Shown: positions 53,401-64,000 of the stretch, piece after piece
Layout: each line of letters opens with the position of its first letter
Numbering within the stretch: the stretch's first letter is position 1
DNA from: Guillardia theta CCMP2712
Taxonomy: Eukaryota > Cryptophyceae > Pyrenomonadales > Geminigeraceae
Assembly (NCBI RefSeq): GCF_000315625.1
Contig: NW_005434656.1
Coordinates: forward strand, 355,741-419,740
DNA length: 64,000 nt
Reading direction: 5' to 3'
Notes under the pieces: model-generated
What the model saw: only the letters and a program-made list of their open reading frames with translations
What the model was told of the DNA's origin: nothing
The model's database searches: none
Translations under genes and position numbers: made by a program

Positions 53401-56400
53401 ACAACTCGATGTGGTTGATGGAGATGAAGTTATGTTTGAGATGGGGAATACTGAGCAAGAGCAAAAGTCAGAATCGAATGTAGACGTATCGAAAGGTATA
53501 TGATGGTAACCAGAGAAGGGATTAAAGCTAATTTGATGCAGGGTTTGGGAGCAGAAACAATGCAACAAAGGATGATCTTACTAGCACTGGATCAGATCGA
53601 AAAGACACGACTACACAACCAAATCTTGGCATGGCTGCCGCGACCAGTGGAACAAAGTCGTCAAGCAAGGAAGCTTCAGGTTGGTCGTGTTTCTAGGTTC
53701 GTTTCGAAGCTGAAATGTGATTTCAAGAAACGTTAAGCACAGCAAAAGCGGCGGGCCAACTCCAACCGAAGCGTGTCGATGGTGTAAAAGAGAATGATCC
53801 AGACAAGAAGCCAGAAATTTGTAAGTTTTTTCATATAGAGCCTTCTTGTATGTTGGATCGACACCAGAAGTGATCTTCTAATTTCAGCAGGCTCCAAGTT
53901 AGAAGGAGATACTGCTGGACGCAATGTTTCTTCTGAAAAAGCATCGCCCGGTGAAATGAAAGAGGCTTCTACAGAAGACAAGCCCCGACAATCGGTTGTA
54001 ACAGATTCGTCGAATCCCCCTTCTGCTATGGAAATTGATGGTGCTATCAAGCCCGAAGTTGCGAAGAAGAAAGACGACGACGTCCCTATGTCGAGGACAA
54101 AGCGTACCGTAAGTACGAACAAGGTGGCAGGGAGTGATGTGCAGTCACAAAAGCCTCGAACTGAGGTGTCGGAGACTGAGGGCAGCACAGTTGACGTGAA
54201 AAGCACAGAAGAGGATGTTTCCAAGAACAAAGTCAAAAAATCTGCTAAAGGCAAACCCGCGGAAGGTCCACATAATACCCTATCGGACACAAAGCTGCCA
54301 AAAGAGTCGGAGACAAGTGCGTCAGGACCGCATTCGACGCAATCAGCTGACGCTGTTGGCGAGGGCCCGCAAGATGGCAAAGCTCTTCAGGAACCATCCA
54401 AGGCTGATGAAAGCTTGCCTCAGATTACGAGCAAATCCACTAAGGATGCAGACAAAGCTGCTACCTCGGGGGCAACACCGATCAAAGACACTTCGGATCG
54501 TGAGAAAAGTCCTCAAAAGCGTATGGAAGCCTCGAACGAATTGGCTGGCAAAGGGGACAACATGACCACAGCAGAGACCACACACAAACACGAACAAACG
54601 AAGAACGTCAAGAGATCGAAGCCCAATGCTCATGAGGTTTCAGAAGACTTGAAAGCTCGGGGCAAGGTCGTGGCACATGAAGTGAATTCTCAACCTTCTC
54701 AGCCACATTTGTCTGCGGAAAGTGACGAGAAATCCAAGGCTGAAGACGTGCCTGGCACACACACGAGTAACACGATCCCTCTACTAGCCTCTGATTCGCT
54801 ATCCTCGCCCGCAGGTGCGCAAGGACATGTACAATCTAAGACTAAGGAGAAGGCTGGTGAAGACGATCATAACGATGATGTACCGATTGCAACTTTGGTA
54901 GGGACAAAAGGTAGCGAGTCTGATCGAGATCAAGGACTAGAAAGTGACAAGTCTAATAAGCAAAAATCACGAAGCAAGAAATCTAAAGACAATGGTAACG
55001 AGGAATTAAGCAAAGCCCCAGGCAAGCCCAACGACAACATCAGTTCTGTTGTCGATACACCTCATGGAGAAGCCGGACAGACTCAGCAGACGGCAAATTC
55101 GAAGCCACAACAAGGACAAGGCTCGGGCGAGAAAGTCGGGCAGAACCTTGAAGCCAAGACATCCGCACAAGTCTTGACCGGAACTCCGATTGATGAGCAC
55201 AACGCGGCGAAACCATCAAATGCTGGAAAGAGCCGCAAGTCCCAGGACTCGAAAGAAGACCAAACGCACAAGGTTCGAAAAGAGGAAGCTCCCAAGGTAC
55301 CAGAAGACAAGGCTCCCAAGGTCGAGGAGAAATCATTAGCAGTTAACCCAACCACCAATGCTCCCAAGGATTCTCAACCATTACCGCCGGTAAAGTCGGA
55401 ATCTGGTGACAAAAAGGTGATTGAGCAGTCATTGACTCGTAGTGTTCTATCGCTCATACACAAGGCCGACGAAATCTCAGTTACCCCTGGTGCTTCGAGT
55501 GCTGAAACACCTGAGGAGAGCAAAAAGGTTGAACCGAAGGCAGCAACTAGGAAGGAGGCTGAAAAGGAGATATGTTCTGACGCCAAAGTTGGCAAGGACG
55601 GTATAGAAGAACATGCCGAACGTCAGTCCAACCAAGGATTGAATGCGTCGTTTATCTCCTTGGATAATTCCATGGACATCAGTGGCTTTCGTGATGAGAT
55701 TATGGCGAGTGATCAATCAGAAAAAGCTCCTGCTCCAAGTGAGCCTACGGCTGCTGAGGAGATAAAAGAAAGCGTGACATCGGAGAACCTTCAGAAATCT
55801 GGAGCAGCGACGGTCAAGCATGCAGCGGACCAACAGCACCAGGAGAAGGCCGCTGAAGGAGACTGGAAAGTGGGAAGCTTTGGAACTGAATCGATTGAAT
55901 CCGGGTCGCATCCTTCAAACTCTGCCAAGAGGAAGAGATCTGCGCACGAATCGAGCAAGACTGATGAGAGCATGGACAAGCCTATCGACAGCCACCGGCC
56001 GGAGGTGACGGAGCAAACGGCAGAGCAGCCAATACCAACATTGCACACCATGAGTCATGATACTGAGTCAGATGTGAAGAAATCCAAGGATACAACTCAT
56101 GCAGCTGCGGACAAGAAGGCTTCCATGACTGAAAAAGACAGCAGCGAGAAAGAAAACTCTCGTGAGACTTCTTCCGAGAATACGGAGGGCGCAAAGACTC
56201 AGAGGAGGAGGCAGACTTCGGAGAGCGGGAGGAAGTCGGGCTCCGCACTTTCAAGGAACAATCATGACGAGGAAGAGCAACAAACAACCAAGAAGCGCAA
56301 CAGGAGGGAGTCGAACGACGAAGCCGAGGAAGAAAGACAGAGCACAAGATCGAAGAGAAGGTGCGTGATGACGATCGAGAAGGAGCGCCAGGCAGAGAAA

Positions 56401-56663
56401 GAAAGGCAGCAGTCTCTCAAGAAGTACATCGGGATGGAGGTCCAGAAGGAATTCGATGGAGTGATGTACCGCGGCAAGGTGGTAAGGATCAGCTACGACA
56501 GGACAAAGAAGGGTCCTGAGGCGGAGGACTTCTTCAACATTGTGTATGAAGACGACGACAGGGAGCAGATGTGAGGCTCTCTCTCCCCTCTCTTTGCTTC
56601 TTCGTTCTGATGAAGTTGTACAGGGACTTCCAAGAACTTCAGCGCTACCTCGTCCGCAAGTGA
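50421..56663 (+). CDS. Large, mostly disordered nuclear-type protein with zinc finger and C-terminal Tudor-like domain
   Basis: Modelled as one gene of about 20 exons. Early exons: DILRQVIGHKQERAQRFFSF, MEWLDTFKNGIKADFDLKSS; then DEALNADGDGQN, ALKAQSKIRKDSKQDSGN, and a LysM-like piece (HLIDVDDETVLTLA|ARFNVDPMHLLSLVQ). A C2H2-like finger follows (WWRCEFCNECFQSLAETTEH). An SH3/Tudor-like block reads YRVGDWVMLHSLK and RIGQVEKWDEKKKMFHVKLI. Next is a possible ubiquitin-like fold (NIKITVCLNEHTKFEISIMS). A single exon of about 2.6 kb (53956-56571) encodes a long Ser/Lys/Glu/Pro-rich disordered region with basic clusters (KKRNRRESNDEAEEERQST). It ends in KYIGMEVQKEFDGVMYRGKV and FFNIVYEDDDREQMDFQELQ, a PTM/DIR17-like Tudor domain; stop TGA 56661-56663. 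The Tudor fold suggests a chromatin reader (inference). Two genes split near 52.8 kb cannot be excluded. Confidence 0.7.
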
Positions 56664-56887
56664 TGTCGTCTCAGCTCTACCGTACAAGGGCGTGAAACAG
56701 AGTGGGGGTGCAGCTGCTGTCATGCCATGCCCGTCATGCACACTTGATTTGATAAAGATTTCTTTGATGTACGAGGATGGGAGAAGGTCGGGCCCTCAGG
56801 CTCTCGATCAGTGGGGCTTCTTGTTCATCTGCTGCTCGAGGGAAGCGTAATCAACAGTCGCTCTCCTCCTCTTCCCTGCTCGTTGGG

Positions 56888-59800
56888 TCAGTCGGAGTCG
56901 CTCACAGGGTTGTAGTCACTTCTGCCCGAGCGGTTCAGCTCCTCCATCTTCATCGCCTCCTTCAGCTCTCGTGCTCGCTCGAGGCTGCAGCAGGGGTTAG
57001 GTCGTGCCCAGCTGGACCTTGAGGTCATCACCCAGCAGAGAGCGAGGTCAACCTGCTCGCGCTCGGCTCGTACTGGCCGCGAGAGACTAGCAGAGCTCGC
57101 ACGTGCGCGGACACGCTGGCGAGGCGTGAGGAGGTGAAAGAAGGTCGAGAGTGGAGGAGGAGAGGCAGAGGAGGGGAGGAGAGAAGCAGATGAACCTGCG
57201 GGCGAGGGGAGACAGGGGGCCGCCGTTGGTGTTGTACCCTCCCTCCAAGATTGAGACTAGCTTTCCTCCACAAGTGACCTCGGCCACTTCACAGAGCTTG
57301 TCCGTCACCTGATCGACTCATCAGCCCTTTACACCCTTCACGCCCTCGCAGAGACCCAAAAGAAATCGTCCTCGGTGAGGGACACAAGACCGTAGTTCAT
57401 GAAGTCCGCTTCATGCCCGTCAAAGCCAGCGCTAACCAGCACCTGGACCCGCGAGTTTGAGGTTGAGGAGGAGGAGGAGGAGGAGGAGGAGGAGGAGGAG
57501 GAGGAGGAGGGTTCGAAGGCTGAATGAAGAAGCAGGAGAAGGTCGACCAGGTCAGGCTTGAAGGAGTGAAGACGAGGGAGGAGCTTTTCCTCTACCACCT
57601 GCCACGTCATCAGCCGTCATGGCACGAAGATGGGCCATCACTTACCCTGCGGAAGTCTTGGGTGCCAAACTTGGGCCCGAGGGGGATGTTGAGAATGTTG
57701 GGCTCCTCCGTCGCTCCTCCCAAGCCCGGATAGAAGAGGCCCGTGTAAGGCGAACCCGTCGAGTACTTGGCGCCTGCCGAGCACCTTCAGCCCAAGGTCC
57801 TGCGATGCTCACCGGCCTCACCCAAATCCTCCTTGACCTCGCCAAAGCCGTGGATGGAGCAGAAGAAGACGTTCTCGCTGTCCCGCTCTGTGAGCCAGGG
57901 CTGGTGGAGCAGAGGAGGGGAGAAAGCAGGTGAGTAGAGGAGAAGACAAGACGAGACGACACCTTGTAGCTCCAGCTTGTCACACAGAACTGAAGAATCC
58001 CGTCAGAGCCCAGCACACCCTCAGCTAAAGTGTCAAATGCTACCTCGCCGAGTGGTGTGTCTGCAACGTGCTTGTACCTCCAGGGCTTCAAGTTTCGAAT
58101 CACCTCCTGCTCTCCACGACTTTACCTCTGCTCCCTCTCATGTCTCTCCTTCACCTCCGTCCCGTTCCCATGGTGAACGTCGAAGTCAACGATAGCGACG
58201 CGAGCGGCCAAACTGGAGGACGCGATCAGAAGAAGAGTACGGGAGGAGGAAAGAACCGATTTGCCATGGCATGCGCTGCGCCGATTGCCACGTTGCTGAG
58301 GAGGCAGAAGCCATGGGACCTCGTCTTGCTCCCCTGCTCCACCATCGCCTCAGAGGCTCCTTGAGGCCCAGCATGGTGTCCAGCAGGCCTTCATGGGTTC
58401 AGGAAAGAAGCAGCAGCTGGGGTCTGACCTGACCACACAGAAGGCGTTCCTTCCCTTCCCCTCCATGACGTCTTTGATCGCCTCGATGACGCATCCTGCC
58501 GCATTCACAGCGGCATCGTAGGACTCGGCGGTCAGGACGGTGTCGACGTCAAGTCTCTTGCTCGACGACTGAGCATCTTGGCTGCTCTTGAGAGCCTCGC
58601 ACGAACTTGAGATCTTCTCTGTCAGCAGGCCGTCAAGTGCTGGCGGGTAGGCCGCATCCTACCAATGTAGTTGTAGTCGTGGACGCGGAGGATGTCAGTG
58701 ATCAGGGCCGGCTTGTCCAGGTCTCGGAGCTCGACCCGGCCCTGAAAGATCGAGCCCCGCAGAGCTCCGAGCTGAGGGTCCAGCAGAACCTTGAGGAGAA
58801 CGTCACACAGCCGGCAACTTCCCAATCTTCTACTTTGATCCGATCCGCGTTCTCTGGCCCGAGGAGCTTCGAGGCCGCGTGATGGCTGCACTTTTCTGAC
58901 GAGTAAACCTAGGAGGCAGACCTGAGGAGGGTACTTGATTACTCGCCCGTTACCAGAGTAGCCGCTGCTTGCTCGCTCGCTGTCTCTGCCTCCTTGTTCA
59001 ACTTCTCGCAGATGAGATCTACACGCAGAGTCACGTCAGACTGGCCAGCATTCTTCGATCGGACCTGCAGCTTTCTGATCGCCACACCGAAGTGCGAGCG
59101 AGAGAGGCGACCCGTACGACAACGACTCGCAGGACAGCATGTCTATGCTCGTCACTTGCAGCAGCAGCTCCACCATCTTGCAGCCTAGAGGAGGCCGTCA
59201 GGCGCTAAGCGAACAGACGAGGCCTGGGGCACTCACTGCGAGCACCATGGAAGAGAGCGTAGTGGATGGGGAGGCTGAGCGAGAAGTCTTGAGCGTTAGC
59301 GTCGCCTCCCTCTGCCATCACGTCAGCGCTCACCCTGAGCATCGTGAACTCGCAACCCTCCAGGAGGATCGCGACCACTTCCTCGTGCCCCGCCAGACAC
59401 GCGCGGTGAAGGGCGGTACATCCCATGGCGTCGGTAGCCTACAGGTCAAGGTCAGCGGGCAGGAGGGAGGAGGATGAGATGTCGACAGTCGCGCTGGCGC
59501 CTCCTTTGAGGAGCATCCGAACCATCTCCGAACAGATGGACTTGCGCTCCTCGAACCCAGCTTGAGCCAGGGCCAGGTGAAGGCAGGGGAGCTCCTGCGA
59601 AAAGGAATGAGGGTCAGCTGCCTGAAGGATGGGAGGAGAGGAGGGAGGAAGAGAAGGGAGGGAGAGGACGACGTCACTCACAGCATACACGAAGCTGACA
59701 TCGGACCCGTTGTCGATCAGCAGCCGAACGCACTCCACATGCCCTCCCACCAGCGCGCGAGCGAGGGCGGTAGACCCCTCGTGGGCCTCGGTAACGCCCT

Positions 59801-60116
59801 CGATGTTGTTGCCGACGGAGAGGAGGCGAGCGAGGAGCTCGTGGTATCCTCGTTCTGCTGCCCAGTGCCTGCAACCCGATCAGCCATGAGGAGGAGCATG
59901 AGGAGGAGCAGAGGAAGGGGGAGGGGCTTACAGGGAGCAAACCTTCCTCTTGTGAATCTCCTCCGCACAATCCTCCTCCACCTTGGGCTCAAGTTGCTTC
60001 CAAGCCTCCTCGTCATCCAGTTTTGCTCCCTGCTCGTTCAACTTCTCTCCTCCTCCTCCTCCTCCTCCTCCTCCTCCTCCATACGCCTTCAGGAGCTCCC
60101 CAGCGCCTCGTACCAT
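56888..60116 (-). CDS. Ankyrin-repeat histone deacetylase (class II-like)
   Basis: Start ATG 60116 (MVRGAGELLKAYG, then poly-Gly coded by a GGA repeat). Ankyrin repeats follow: RHWAAERGYHELLARLLSVG, STALARALVGGHVECVRLLI, LPCLHLALAQAGFEERKSIC, MGCTALHRACLAGHEEVVAI, LPIHYALFHGA, and KMVELLLQVTSIDMLSCESL. The deacetylase domain then reads LLDPQLGALRGSIFQG, YDAAVNAAGCVIEAIKDVME, RPAGHHAG (His pair), SHGFCLLSNVAIGAAHAMAN, RVAIVDFDVHHGNG (zinc Asp and His), NVFFCSIHGFGEV, FYPGLGGATEEPNILNIPLG, VLVSAGFDGHEADFMNYG (zinc Asp) and SILEGGYNTNGG (catalytic Tyr). All catalytic residues are present, so it should be active on acetyl-lysine. The C-terminus is charged and helical (LERARELKEAMKMEELNRSG), stop at 56888. 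The ankyrins probably select the substrate (inference). Confidence 0.88.
57464..57511 (+). repeat. (GAG)n microsatellite in an HDAC intron
   Basis: About 16 GAG/GGA units, (CTC)n on the coding strand. They lie in the intron between KPDL and VLVSAGFDG. Open frames through it give poly-Ser and mislead gene callers. Confidence 0.93.
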
Positions 60117-60553
60117 GTCAACCAGAGGATACGGTGAAAGGATTGAGCTAAATTGGTTTACGAGGCTTGAAAGGGGCTGAGCTAATTGATACATATAAAA
60201 CGAGAAAAGGGGCATGGAGGATGCCATGGGGGAAAGGAGGGAGGGAGAGAGGAAGGGATGCTGGGGAACAAGGGACGTGGAGGAAGAGAGACTAGGATGA
60301 GGACGAGAAGGGATGAGGGAGAGAGTGCTAGGAGGAGGGCCAGAGCGAGGGTGGTGCTGCAAGGAGTAGGTAAGAAGGGCATCAAAGTGCAGAAGGGAGA
60401 CAGTAGGAGGGGACGCTGCTGAGAGACGGAGTGTCGATGAGGGAAACAAGCGTACCAAGACTGATCTAGAGGTGGGCAAGCGCAAGTGTCAGACAGGAGG
60501 AGAAGTGAACGAGCATCTGATGGCTACCATGTGAGGAGCTCGTAGCAGACAGG
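60117..60553. other. Divergent intergenic region between HDAC and ABC transporter
   Basis: 437 bp, purine-rich on the plus strand (GGGAGGGAGAGAGG at about 60230-60260). No gene. Promoters for both divergent genes are expected here. Confidence 0.55.
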
Positions 60554-63392
60554 ATGGTCAACCTTTGGGGGGTTACACTCCTCGTGCTGTCCACAGCTGA
60601 TGTCGTCCTTGCAACCATCCTCCTCCTACACGGCAAGTTCGACCATGCCAGCATCGCCCTTGCCTTCAGCGGGTACAACGTCGTCAGTCCGCTCGACCTC
60701 TGGTTGGTGTGTTGGGTTCGGCTAATCTTCACGTGCTGCCTGCTCTCCATGGAGACATGCCGGGCAGTGACGAGGAGGTACGCTCAGCCGAGCCTCGCTC
60801 CAGATCTCCTCTCCCTCCTCACCTGCGTCGACCTCTCGTTCCTCGTCCTCGAGCTTGACGTGTGGATGAATCTCTTCTTCATGCTGTTCACTACCGGCCT
60901 CCTCTTCAAGCTCGCTTTCTTTGCCTGCTTCCTTGAGCTGATGCCGCCGGATCAAGGATGGAGCTGGGCACTCCTTGCTCAGTCTGCCGTGTTCATGCTT
61001 GCAGAGTTTCTTGCAGCAAGAAGGTACCTGAAGCAGAGGAGCCAACCAGGACAAGGGGACGCGAACTCTAGCGACGGAGGATACTCGCTGATCCCGCAGG
61101 AGGAAGTCGGGCAGAGCCCTGGCTCGTGCTCCAACCTCGAGGAGGAAGAAGTCGATGCGGACAAGGAAGGGTCGCCCAAGGAGGAGGGAGGAGTGACGTT
61201 GAGCAGCCACAAGAGGATCCTATGGCGGTTGTTCGGCCTGGCCATGCAAGAATGGTCCTACCTCGCCCTAGGGCTTGTCTTCCTCGTGGCCGCGTCCATC
61301 TCGCAGGCTCTCCTTCCTCGCCTGACGGGCGACGTGATCAACAGCATCGTCATCGACAAGTCGGAAGAGGACATGGAGGAGGCGCTGAGGAGTCTGACCT
61401 TGTTCTCGCTCCTCTGCGCGCTCTTCTCCGGCCTGCGAGGGACGTGTTTCTTGGTGGTAAACACCAAGATGAACATCAGGATAAGGAAAGACCTGTACCA
61501 GTCCATGCTCAAGCAGGAGATTGGTTTCTTCGACCAGAACAAGGTCGGAGATCTCACGAGCAGGTGACGCTGAGCCTGCCGATGGCGTTGAGGGCGCTGA
61601 GAGCTTGTCAGGTTGTCGTCGGACACAAACAAGATGAGCGACCAGGTGCATTCCTCCCCTCACTCCTCCTCTATCTCCTCCTCTATCTCCTCCTCTTTTG
61701 CCATCCCTCACTCGACTTTGATGTTTCTTTCCTCTCCCCCATCTCCTCCTAACTTCCTCCCCAGATCGGCCTCAACCTCAACGTCTGCCTGCGCAGTGTC
61801 GTGCAGAGCATCGGCCTGCTTGCCTACATGCTCCTCTCCCAATGGCGCCTCACCCTGGTCACCTTCATTGCCGTCCCTCTCGTCTCCCTCCTCTCCAAGG
61901 TCTACGGCCACTACTACCACCTCCTTGCCAAGGCTGTGCAGGACCAGCAGGCGAGGTGCAACGCGGACGCGGAGGAGGTGATCGGGTCGATGAGGACTGT
62001 GAGGTCGTTCGGGTGCGAGGAGGAGGAGGTGCGCAGGTATGAGCAGGAGCTGCAGGAGATCCTGCGGCTGGGGATCAAGCAGGCGTCAGCCTACACCGGC
62101 TACATGTTCTGCTTCACGGGAGCTCCGCTACTGGTGACCGTCGCCGTCCTCTACTTCGGGGGGCACATGGTCTTCACCCACCTCCTTCAGCCCGGCGACC
62201 TCGTGGCATTCGTCTTCTACCAGCAGAGCCTCTCCCAGGCCATCAACAGCATCGGCGACGTTTACGCGGGGCTGATGCAGGCGGCAGGGGCAGCCGACAA
62301 AGTCTTTGACATCATTGACAGGAGGCCTGCTACCTGCCCTCCCTCCAGCTCCTGCTCCTTCTCCTCTGCCTCCTGCTCCTCTCCCACCCACTCCTCTCTG
62401 CTTCTCTCTTCCTCCAGCGAGCTTTCCAAGGAGCAGCTCCAGGGCTCGATCACTTTCCAAGAAGTCTCCCTCGTCTATCCCTCCCGCCCGGACGCGCTCG
62501 TCCTCGACCGCGTCTCCTTCCACATCGATCCGGGGCAAGTCGTCGCGCTCGTCGGCTCCTCGGGCAGCGGGAAGAGCTCCTGCATCTCGCTCATCGAGAG
62601 GTTCTACGAGCCGACAGGAGGAGAGGTCCTCCTCGACGGCCTGTCCCTCTCCTCCTACGACAACTCCTTCCTCCGCCGCCATATTTCCCTCGTCGGGCAG
62701 GAGCCCGTCCTCTATGCCCGGAGCCTGCTGGAGAATATCGCCTACGGCCTGGGACGGGAGGTGGAGGAGGCAGAGCTGCGCAGACGGGTCACCCTCGCAG
62801 CCCGGCAGGCGTGCGCTGACGAGTTCATCATGAGGATGGAAGACGGGTTCTCAACGCATGCGGGAGAGAGGGGTAGTCACCTCAGCGGGGGGCAGAAACA
62901 GCGCATTGCCATTGCTCGTGCGCTGGTTCGAAATCCCTCGATCCTCCTGCTGGATGAAGCAACGAGCGCCCTCGACACTGCAAGCGAAGCACAGGTGCCT
63001 GTCCATTCTACCTCCCTTCCCCTCTCTCCTTTTCCCTCCTACCTCCCATCCCCTCCTACCTCCTCTCCTCTGACTCCTGTCGACAGGTGCAGAAAGCGAT
63101 CGACGAATCAATGAAAGGGAGAACGGTCCTCGTGATAGCTCATCGCCTCTCAACGGTACGTCCACTCTCTCCCCTCCTTCCCCGCCCTCTCTCTCTCTCC
63201 TCTCTCTCCTCCTCTCTCCTCCTTCCTCTTCCTACCTCTCCTTCCTCCTCACTGCTCTCTCAGATCCAGCGAGCTGACAAGATCATCGTCCTTTCCAACG
63301 GCCTCGTCGTCGAGCAAGGGACGCACAAGGAGCTGTTGGAGGCGGGAGGAGCGTACGCTGAGCTCGTCTCGAAGCAAGTGTCCATAGACTGA
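60554..63392 (+). CDS. ABCB-type half transporter (TAP-like)
   Basis: 823 aa in five in-phase exons: 60554-61563, 61612-61645, 61765-62994, 63087-63155 and 63264-63392. There is an extra N-terminal membrane domain of about four helices ([34 protein letters not shown]-type segments), an acidic linker, a six-helix ABC core ([59 protein letters not shown]), then one nucleotide-binding domain. Walker A is [10 protein letters not shown]-loop [10 protein letters not shown], signature [15 protein letters not shown], Walker [14 protein letters not shown]-loop VIAHRLST. The [10 protein letters not shown] motif and the N-terminal domain recall ABCB9/TAPL and TAP, which move peptides into lysosomes or the ER as dimers. 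Substrate is not predictable. A Ser/Cys/Pro-rich stretch (about 62335-62420) sits between core and ATPase domain and could be a linker. Confidence 0.92.
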
Positions 63393-63531
63393 TGCAAGCC
63401 ACGCTGCTGCTACCTCGTCCACATTCACTCGAGTAAAATACAAACCAAACCTCCCCTCCTCCTCCTCCTCCTCCCAGTCCCGCCCGGCCCGCCTTCCTCC
63501 TGCCTCGCGTCCCCCACAACCTCCGACCGCC

Positions 63532-63757
63532 TCACGAATCGCTCTTGTACTGCTTGCACAGCTCGCTGAAGGTGGGTCGCTGACCTGACAGGAGGTCACT
63601 CAAGCAGCTCCGGCATGTCCCTTCTCACCCGCATCGCTCGTCCAGCATCGCGTCATCATCGCCCAGTCATCATCCGTACAGCTTAAAAAGAAACAAAGTG
63701 AGAGGAGAAGGAAGGAGAGGACGAGGACGAGGACGAGGACGAGGCGAGGATGAGGAT

Positions 63758-63803
<46 letters not shown>

Positions 63804-64000
63804 CGAGGACGAGGACGAGGCGAGGACGAGGACGAGGACGAGGCGAGGATGAGGATGAGGATGAGGACGAGGACGAGCATCCGGTTGCTTACTCAGCAAG
63901 TCTTGTGAGCGTCGATCCCTTCAGCACCTGCTCAGCTCCTCAACGACCAGCAGACACCAGCTGCTCGCCTCCTCACCTTGACCTTCACCACAGACTCCGC
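63532..64000 (-). CDS. 3' end of a minus-strand gene running off the window
   Basis: The last exon encodes RTCRSCLSDLLSGQRPTFSE and LCKQYKSDS, with the stop at 63532-63534. RPTFSEL recalls the end of a protein kinase domain, but this is too short to assign. Another exon fragment (ESVVKVK before GTGAGG, about 63977-64000) is at the edge. The (GAGGAC)n tract between them is presumably intronic. It converges on the ABC transporter, 139 bp away. Confidence 0.45.
63718..63880 (+). repeat. (GAGGAC)n hexanucleotide repeat
   Basis: About 160 bp of GAGGAC units with GAGGCGAGGAT/C interruptions, (GTCCTC)n on the coding strand of the partial gene. Confidence 0.95.

Noticed and set aside
62335-62420. 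Intron within the ABC transporter (Ser/Cys/Pro-rich stretch)
   Set aside because: No donor in the right phase precedes it, so it is left as a coding linker.

Overview
This is nuclear DNA from a eukaryote with compact genes. Nearly every gene is cut by many short introns (about 35-330 nt, mostly GT-AG, often phase 0). The intergenic DNA is full of microsatellites and GC-rich islands. The gene content (an ABA4-like plastid pigment protein behind an apparent signal peptide, an LRR/GCC2-GCC3 multipass protein, PARP, MORN and BTB-BACK families, a putatively plastid-targeted threonine dehydratase relative) suits a photosynthetic protist with a secondary plastid. A cryptophyte such as Guillardia theta is my best guess. 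This is inferred from gene style, not from any search. There are no operons, CRISPR arrays, or rRNA or tRNA genes that I can support.

Layout. 18-5843: a very large near-perfect inverted repeat (arms about 2.7 kb, spacer 392 bp) carrying two divergent copies of a MORN-PARP gene. 6079-10092 (-): LRR/cysteine-rich/multipass receptor-like protein. 11501-11686 (+): tiny gene with strong codon bias. 14824-18134 (+): BTB-BACK protein whose BTB domain is split by a roughly 640-residue insertion. 18343-19041 (-): ABA4-like protein. 20515-26422 (+): membrane protein kinase with hydrophobic segments on both sides of the kinase domain. 27440-29731 (+): nucleotide-sugar transporter. 29920-30790 (-): small single-span coiled-coil protein. 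31.4-35.6 kb: small genes, including a divergent paralogous pair. 36400-38039 (+): threonine dehydratase homologue lacking the PLP lysine. 39759-40951 (+): unknown gene. 42254-45924 (+): PDZ/J-domain/DnaJ-X protein. 46336-49332 (-): GH99-like membrane glycosidase homologue. 50421-56663 (+): long, mostly disordered protein ending in a Tudor-like domain. 56888-60116 (-): ankyrin-histone deacetylase fusion. 60554-63392 (+): ABCB half-transporter. 63532 to the window end (-): 3' end of another gene.

Between the genes lie two recurring, non-coding sequence classes. One is a GC-rich island (at least six copies of about 300-430 bp) built from a small vocabulary of words. The other is a GGGGTA/TACCCC-rich tract (at least seven copies). 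Three loci carry both side by side. Several islands abut gene ends, and two begin within about 55 bp of a start codon.

The genes do not form one pathway. The neighbours most suggestive of shared function are the Tudor-like chromatin protein and the ankyrin-HDAC, which converge at about 56.7 kb. Exon boundaries given below were deduced by eye from splice sites and reading-frame continuity. Most catalytic exons join in phase; first exons are often uncertain.
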